DNA of 64,000 bases, from the NCBI GenBank assembly GCA_028023455.1, contig JAQFVV010006452.1:552501-616500 (forward strand), read 5' to 3'. The notes beneath the pieces are model-generated. The model worked only from the letters and a program-made list of their open reading frames with translations. It searched no databases and was not told the DNA's origin. Of the stretch, positions 59,037 to 64,000 are shown one piece after another (position 1 is the first letter of the stretch; each line of letters starts with the position of its first letter). This DNA is from Epiperipatus broadwayi (taxonomy: Eukaryota; Onychophora; Udeonychophora; Euonychophora; Peripatidae). The translations under genes and the position numbers were made by a program.

Positions 59037-59705
59037 TATCATCATCAACCATTATCAATCCACTGCAGGAGGAAGGTCTCTCAAAGTTCAATCCATCTTC
59101 TCAGATCTTTAGCTTCTCTTCTTCACATCATGCCTGCACACTTTCTTATTTCATCCCTCCATCTCACATGTGGTCTCTTTCTGGGTCTTTTACAATCTCT
59201 TGAAATCCAGTTTAAGATTTCAATTATCCATCTACTATCATCTCTTTTAGTAATATGTCCATCCCAACTCCACTTCAATCTTTTAATTTTTTCAATGAGG
59301 TCAGTAACAACTGTTTGTTCTCTTACCCATACATTGCATTTTCGATCTCTTCTTTTTACTCCCAACATGCTTCTCTCCATACTTCTTTGAATGGTATGAA
59401 GCCTCTGTATTGCTCTTTTATTAAGTGTCCAAGTCTCAGATCCATAAGTAAAAACTGGTAAAGCACATTTGTTAAAAACCTTCCTTTTCAAACAGATAGG
59501 CATATTTCCTTTTAGTATCAAGTTATTTCTACCAAAAGCACTCCAACCAAGTTTAATTCTATGATTAATTTCTTCCATTATGTTTCCATCTGTATTAATA
59601 ACTGTTAACTTCTTCTAATTCATCATAATCAATCTTTATTTTTACATTTTGAGCAAATCGATTAAACATTACTTTAGTCTTTTTAACATTTATCTTTAGC
59701 CCTAT
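59037..59705 (-). mobile_element. RTE-type retrotransposon, 5'-truncated, longest minus-strand copy
   Basis: On the minus strand it runs from the LKINVKKTK-like region (complement of TTTTTAACATTTATCTTTAG at 59,680) to (GATGAT) at 59,037. The left edge of the coding part is slightly downstream of the start of the 2.4-kb copy. I could not define a target duplication. Confidence 0.82.
59123..59578 (-). pseudogene. RTE reverse transcriptase C-terminus, 151 residues open
   Basis: The frame covers the RT thumb and C-terminal domain without a stop: MEEINHRIKLGWSAFGRNN, FTYGSETWTLNKRAIQRL, LIEKIKRLKWSWDGHI, RRDDS-like K-RDDSRW and CKRPRKRPHVRWRDEIRKCA. Upstream, at 59,579-59,700, the frame is shifted but YDELEE-like and KKTKV-like coding is visible. 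It is the least damaged RTE coding piece here. Lacking endonuclease and the RT active site, it cannot act on its own. Confidence 0.82.
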
Positions 59706-59884
59706 CAACACTGAATTATAGTATAAATTTTGCCTGTGCCTATGAGGAATGGAATTGTTTTTAGATAGGATTCATAAGTAAAATCATAAAATGTTACTGT
59801 AAAAATTAGAGGTTTAAACTTTGAATCTCTAATATTATTTTATTGAAAAAACTTTATAATAATCAGCAGAAAAAAAGAAATAAA

Positions 59885-60480
59885 ATAGGGGCAAAACTCT
59901 TTATAGTGTAGTGCTACCCATTGCAAGCCAAAGTAATCAATGGATGCAAGAAGAATTATGCATAAAATCCCTACCTAGTGCACAATATCTCCAACCTAGT
60001 TTTTAGCTTGTGGCTTTCATCAGTAAGGAGTCTTAGATCTAAGAGCACTGCATCTAGATCTTAGTCTCTAATGCATTTCTTTTTTAATATTTTTTACATT
60101 TTTAATTAACTATAAAGCTACAAGTCCCAAATGAAAACACAATAATGTTTTCAATCCAAGCTCATTTGCTTGTATCATCATATAAATTTAAACTCAATTC
60201 ATTATCTATAAACTACTAAACATCACATGATCACTATTCATTATGCTAGCACAAGCCTTTTGGCATCCATTGATTACTCTGGTTGGCACTGAGTGGCACC
60301 ACTGTATGAAGAGTTTTGCTTGTTTCATTATCTATACATTTTGGTGTGTCTGGTTCTTTAATAACCATAGCCACCTTCATCCTATTGGGCAATATTAGTA
60401 TTAAATCATTAAACATTACATGATCACCATTTTCTATGCTTACATAATCTGTTAGAACAGAGGCAAAACTCTCCATACAG
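59885..60480. repeat. Family C, rearranged foldback
   Basis: Left unit: GGGGCAAAACTC, ATCAATGGATGCAAGAAG, HHR-like block, CAATCCAAGCTCATTTGCTT. The right part has CCACTAAACATCACATGATC-like ends twice (60,212 and 60,405) and GGCATCCATTGATTACTCTG inverted. On the minus strand the HHR-like block has CTGATGA (60,023-60,017) and stem II AGC/GCT, but AAAA for GAAA. Confidence 0.75.
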
Positions 60481-60886
60481 AAATAGTACTAGACATTTAA
60501 AAAAACAAATGGTTATTTATGGCTTAATAGAAGGTTCAATCCAAGAATGAGAAACAGTTAAAAGTGATTTGTTATTGAAAAAGTAGAATTAAATACATCG
60601 CCCTCTTCAAACTTATGAATAAATTGGAGATTAATGTAATACTCTCAAAGCTGCAGCAAATGAGCATAGAATTAAAAATTCTAAAAAACATACACTTGAC
60701 AAATTTGATTAAAATTATGAATGCAATAAAATAATTATTACAAAACCAAGAAGGTTTAATCACCAAAAGTAAATATAATTAAAACAAACAGAGGTAAGTA
60801 GTGGATTAAGAATGGATCATTATAATGATTTAGAATTATTGTATTAAGAGCATTTATTGCATGTATATAATGCATTAATTGTAAAT
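60481..60886. other. AT-rich spacer
   Basis: Nothing recognised. Confidence 0.4.
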
Positions 60887-60903
60887 AAAGTCTATAAACA
60901 ACA

Positions 60904-61007
60904 GTCAAGCATTGGTTGTTGAGAGGTCAGTGACAGTTGCTTTACAAGCAGTTGTTCTGGGTTAGCGGGTACACTTCCCGGCCGATGCTATGACACATGA
61001 GGAAAAA
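60904..61007 (+). mobile_element. tRNA-derived SINE, copy 2, with clear target duplication
   Basis: Same structure as the copy at 58.5 kb but more diverged (TTGTTGAGAGGTCAGTGACA; B box GGGTACACTTCCC). Perfect AAAGTCTATAAA flanks lie at 60,887-60,898 and 61,008-61,019. The target duplication proves retroposition and sets the ends: GTCAAGC at the 5' side and CATGAGGAAAAA at the 3' side. Confidence 0.88.
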
Positions 61008-61020
61008 AAAGTCTATAAAT

Positions 61021-61924
61021 AATAATAGTAATAAAAGAATGCTGATGAGCAGGTCACATTACATGTAAGAATTAAAAGGGATGCTGTAAGCATGATCTAG
61101 AAACTTTTAATTTTACCACTCTACAAGTTAATTAAACTGTTCAGGGAAATGTCTATTTTATATTAAAGTTTAGTCTGGCTTTTATGTAATAAGCTAAATT
61201 GGATGGAGTTAATGTTCTTTAAAAAATGTTTCTTTTTTGTATGTATTTGTTATTATAAATAGTCTAATAGATGAAAAAATAACCACTTTATATGGATGTA
61301 CTATAAAAAAAATTATAATTGTTAAATTCTAAACTGACATATCATTTGAAAAAAATATATAATCAATGTTTTAACGAAATATTATTTCTTGAATAAATAG
61401 CATATGAGAGTGTTCAAATACCATACATGGGATATATTATAAAACTATTTTATTGTGGAGAATAATCCCATATATCTAGTACCATATTGGATAATATGTA
61501 AATTTTGCTTTAGATTTCTATCAAGCTTAGGATTTTTATTGTAGATAATCAACACAGCATAAAAGGTATCTAGATACTTATTTAGAGGATAATATAATGA
61601 TGATTAATGCTTTAATCATCAGTGCTTAACACATGTCAAGACTTATGAATAATGTTATTGCCTTTCTTGCTGTTTTATGGAAGCTGTTGAATAAATTTTT
61701 TCTCAGTTGTGGGATATTTAAAGTCTGTTTTGTCTTGTGTTTTACTTATATAAGTTTAGGTTTAGAACAGAAGATTTTTTTAAAAAAAAAAAAAAAAAAA
61801 CTTTTACTTTTAGCTATTTTTGAAATCATTTTTTTTAGTAATATACCTGCAAAATGAAACTTAATAAAATAATAAATATTCTAATTTTTACAATGAAATA
61901 ACTTGAATTTTTCAATAAACTATA
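61021..61924. other. AT-rich spacer with a 20-base A run
   Basis: No gene. An A run lies at 61,781-61,800 without an upstream element I can recognise. Confidence 0.4.
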
Positions 61925-61970
61925 AGCTCAAACAAGCTCTTAATTAATTAATTAAGAGCTTGTTTGAGCT
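61925..61970. repeat. Perfect 46-bp palindrome
   Basis: AGCTCAAACAAGCTCTTAAT, centre TAATTA, then the exact complement. It has no loop. It could be a terminator-like hairpin in principle, but there is no adjacent gene, and no related copy in the window. Confidence 0.95.
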
Positions 61971-63111
61971 ATTGGTACACTCTCTATATTGCATTTTTGT
62001 AACTACAAGCTTATAAAAGTAATGCCATGTTATATATGACTTGCTTTATTAATTAGAATAAACTATAAGATATGCACTGGAAATATTTTCACATAAATGT
62101 AAAGCTATACTTTTTTTTGTTCAGAAAAAGAAAATATGATAATAAAATGCAATTCAAATGATTAAACAGACTACAATAAAAGAATATACCCCAAAAAGAA
62201 CAAGCAAGAATAACACTCTTTTAAAGAATGCCATTATCATAAAAATAGACAAAATGAAAAAAGATAACAACAGCTAAAAAAAAAAAAACATAAATGCAGA
62301 TGTTTTTAAAAAATACATTTAAATCTAATACTTTTTGACTGGTCAATAGTCACCATTGGTAAACATTGTGGTAAATAATATTTACTGATTTTTTTAAGTG
62401 AGGGTTATAAATCACTCAGTTTATAACTTAGAATTGGAGTTTTAATATTGTTATTTTCTTTGAGATATAATGATAATTTTCCCTATAATTTGGCTAGATG
62501 TCATCATATTACAGAAAAATCTAGATCTCTTGATGGGGTGGGGGATTTGACCCCCATCAGTCATTGTATCTAAAACTATTCAAATAGATAATCAGTATTG
62601 TCATAATAAATTATGTACATAAATGTTTTTCTTACCAACATTATGTTTCACCAAACATATTTTCATGTTTTCACTTGATCTTTATACTATTCTCACAGTA
62701 CGTTGATTGATAACATACTCAAATTAATAGTTCTTGGTTCAGCTAATCTCATTATCTCTTTTAAACATGCATACTATGCAATTATTATTATAGTTAATAT
62801 TTTTTTAGTTATAAAAATACACTTAGACATAAATACAAAATTAGTATTCTGTAGGCTGACTTTATTAAGCTACTATAAACATAGAAGAAATTGAAATTAT
62901 TGTGGATTGCTTACCAAGCTTATGTTATATTATAATAATCTATAATCATTTCAATGATCTTTTTTATTATTATGTTTAGCATTCTCTTAAGTAGTCAACA
63001 TGTTCAAAACTGTTCCCTTTCTTTTAAAATATATTTATTGATCTCATAAAATAAAGCAATAAGACATGATGCCAACATTACTCTTCTTAGTATGTGTATT
63101 CACTTGTACTT
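61971..63111. other. AT-rich spacer
   Basis: No gene or repeat-family member recognised. Confidence 0.4.
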
Positions 63112-63476
63112 AGATAAAACCACTAAACATCACATGATCACTGTTTCTTATGCCATAACTGTTATTAAAACAGGCAAAACTCTCCATACAGTAGGGCCAC
63201 TCAGTGCAATCCAGAGTAATCAATGGATGCCAGAAGGTATGTGCATAAAATCACTATTTAGTGCCTACTCATTCAATCTCCCCAGACTAGTTTCTGGCTT
63301 GTGGCCTTCATCGGTGAGGAGCCTTGGATCTGAGAGCACTGCACCCAAATCTTAGGATAATGCAACCATCCAGCAGCCACCTTAGATAGGGATTTTATGC
63401 AAAAGCCTTCTGGCATCCATTGATTACTCTGGCTTGCACTGAGTGGCACTACTGTATGGAGAGTTGCCTGTTTTAA
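63112..63476. repeat. Family C foldback, asymmetric
   Basis: The left unit begins CCACTAAACATCACATGATC and runs through GGCAAAACTCTCC to CAGCAGCCACCTT, then jumps to the inverted end (GATAGGGATTTTATGC.. GGAGAGTTGCCTGTTTTAA). The HHR-like block (minus strand, 63,275-63,322) reads CCGATGA with GGC/GCC stem II, GAAACTAGTC and intact stem I TCCTCA/TGGGGA. U4 to C is the only invariant change. Confidence 0.82.
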
Positions 63477-64000
63477 TTGTATTTAGATATTTATAATGAC
63501 TGAGATTCTCTTGATTAAATTATTTACTTAAATTGTCTCATACAACCTTGCTTATTCTACTTTTTAAATTCATAATATATATCTCCGGCAGCATAGTTCT
63601 CTACTTTGATATCTCTGTTCTCTTAATTATATAATTCAATAAAGATTAATCATATACTAAATTCCATTTCTTTTATTAAATGCCTTTACATCAAATGCTA
63701 AATTTCATACATGCGCATACAATCAATAATATAATCCAATTAAAATTCATAATAAGTATAACAAAATTAACTATTTTATTCAATGTCTGTCTACTAAATT
63801 CAAACATCTGATTAAACTGATTATTTCATATTTATATCCAAATTATGTATTCTTATCAAATTTCCAAGCTATTGTTTTCCCATATTTTTCTCATACTAGT
63901 GGCATATGTAAAGCGAGAGCCTTAAAATAAATTTTTCAATATTTAGAAAATAAATACTGTAGTTTACTGCTTAAAGATGAAGGTATTATACATCAATACT
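63477..64000. other. AT-rich spacer to the window end
   Basis: Nothing recognised. Confidence 0.4.

Noticed and set aside
61781-61800. Poly-A run as a possible retroposon tail
   Set aside because: No recognisable element or target duplication upstream.
1-64000. Exons of a host gene
   Set aside because: I looked for conserved domains in the open frames on both strands. All recognisable matches were to retroelements. Short exons could still be missed without transcript or protein alignment.

Overview
This window looks like intergenic, repeat-dominated DNA from an animal, most likely an invertebrate. It is roughly three-quarters A+T by eye, full of (TA)n runs, and contains metazoan-type retroelements: RTE-like and other LINEs, a Penelope-like element (PLE), a tRNA-derived SINE and a hAT-type MITE. 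I see no intact host gene, no functional tRNA or rRNA gene and no CRISPR array. Every open frame with recognisable similarity is a fragment of a retroelement. I cannot name the species.

The most striking feature is that most dispersed repeat families are built around a hammerhead-ribozyme (HHR) core: C-U-G-A-N-G-A, a stem II hairpin, GAAA, a short stem III, U-H, and a closing stem I. Families A/B, C, D, E and G are unrelated outside this core. Each nevertheless keeps the core, with stem I strands on either side that are complementary within the family but differ between families. Copies occur as head-to-tail arrays with units of about 417-450 bp (D at 19.8-20.9, 32.6-33.1 and 38.6-39.2 kb; C at 23.3-24.0 kb) or as foldbacks, i.e. 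inverted dimers (A 0.1-0.9; C 1.1-1.7 and 37.6-38.4; E 29.8-30.25; A 35.8-36.1; B 36.4-36.7; G 40.3-40.6; A/B 46.5-46.9 kb). The best motifs are at 32,873-32,915 (+), 20,363-20,433 (-), 17,130-17,190 (-) and both arms of E. The architecture resembles animal retrozymes. PLE remnants in the same window (4.3-5.1, 7.0-7.2 and 10.1-10.65 kb) are a plausible source of the reverse transcriptase.

Layout. 0-8.5 kb: foldbacks A, C and B, an RTE 3' end and a PLE 3' end. 8.5-12.8 kb: copy 1 of a 4.2-kb duplicated block, carrying a PLE insertion and a (TTA)n expansion. 12.8-19.8 kb: AT-rich DNA, one palindromic MITE and one B element with a good ribozyme. 19.8-24.4 kb: the D and C arrays. 24.4-32.5 kb: AT-rich DNA plus E and minor repeats. 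32.5-40.7 kb: dense HHR elements (D-like, A, B, C, D, G) and a perfect 77-bp palindrome. 42.3-46.4 kb: a truncated RTE copy and a 2.9-kb GC-richer LINE, both with target-site duplications. 46.4-51.7 kb: A/B and C foldbacks, a 58-bp minisatellite and an RTE fragment. 51.7-55.9 kb: copy 2 of the block, carrying a hAT MITE whose empty site is preserved in copy 1. 56-64 kb: AT-rich DNA, two SINE copies, an RTE fragment and two C elements.
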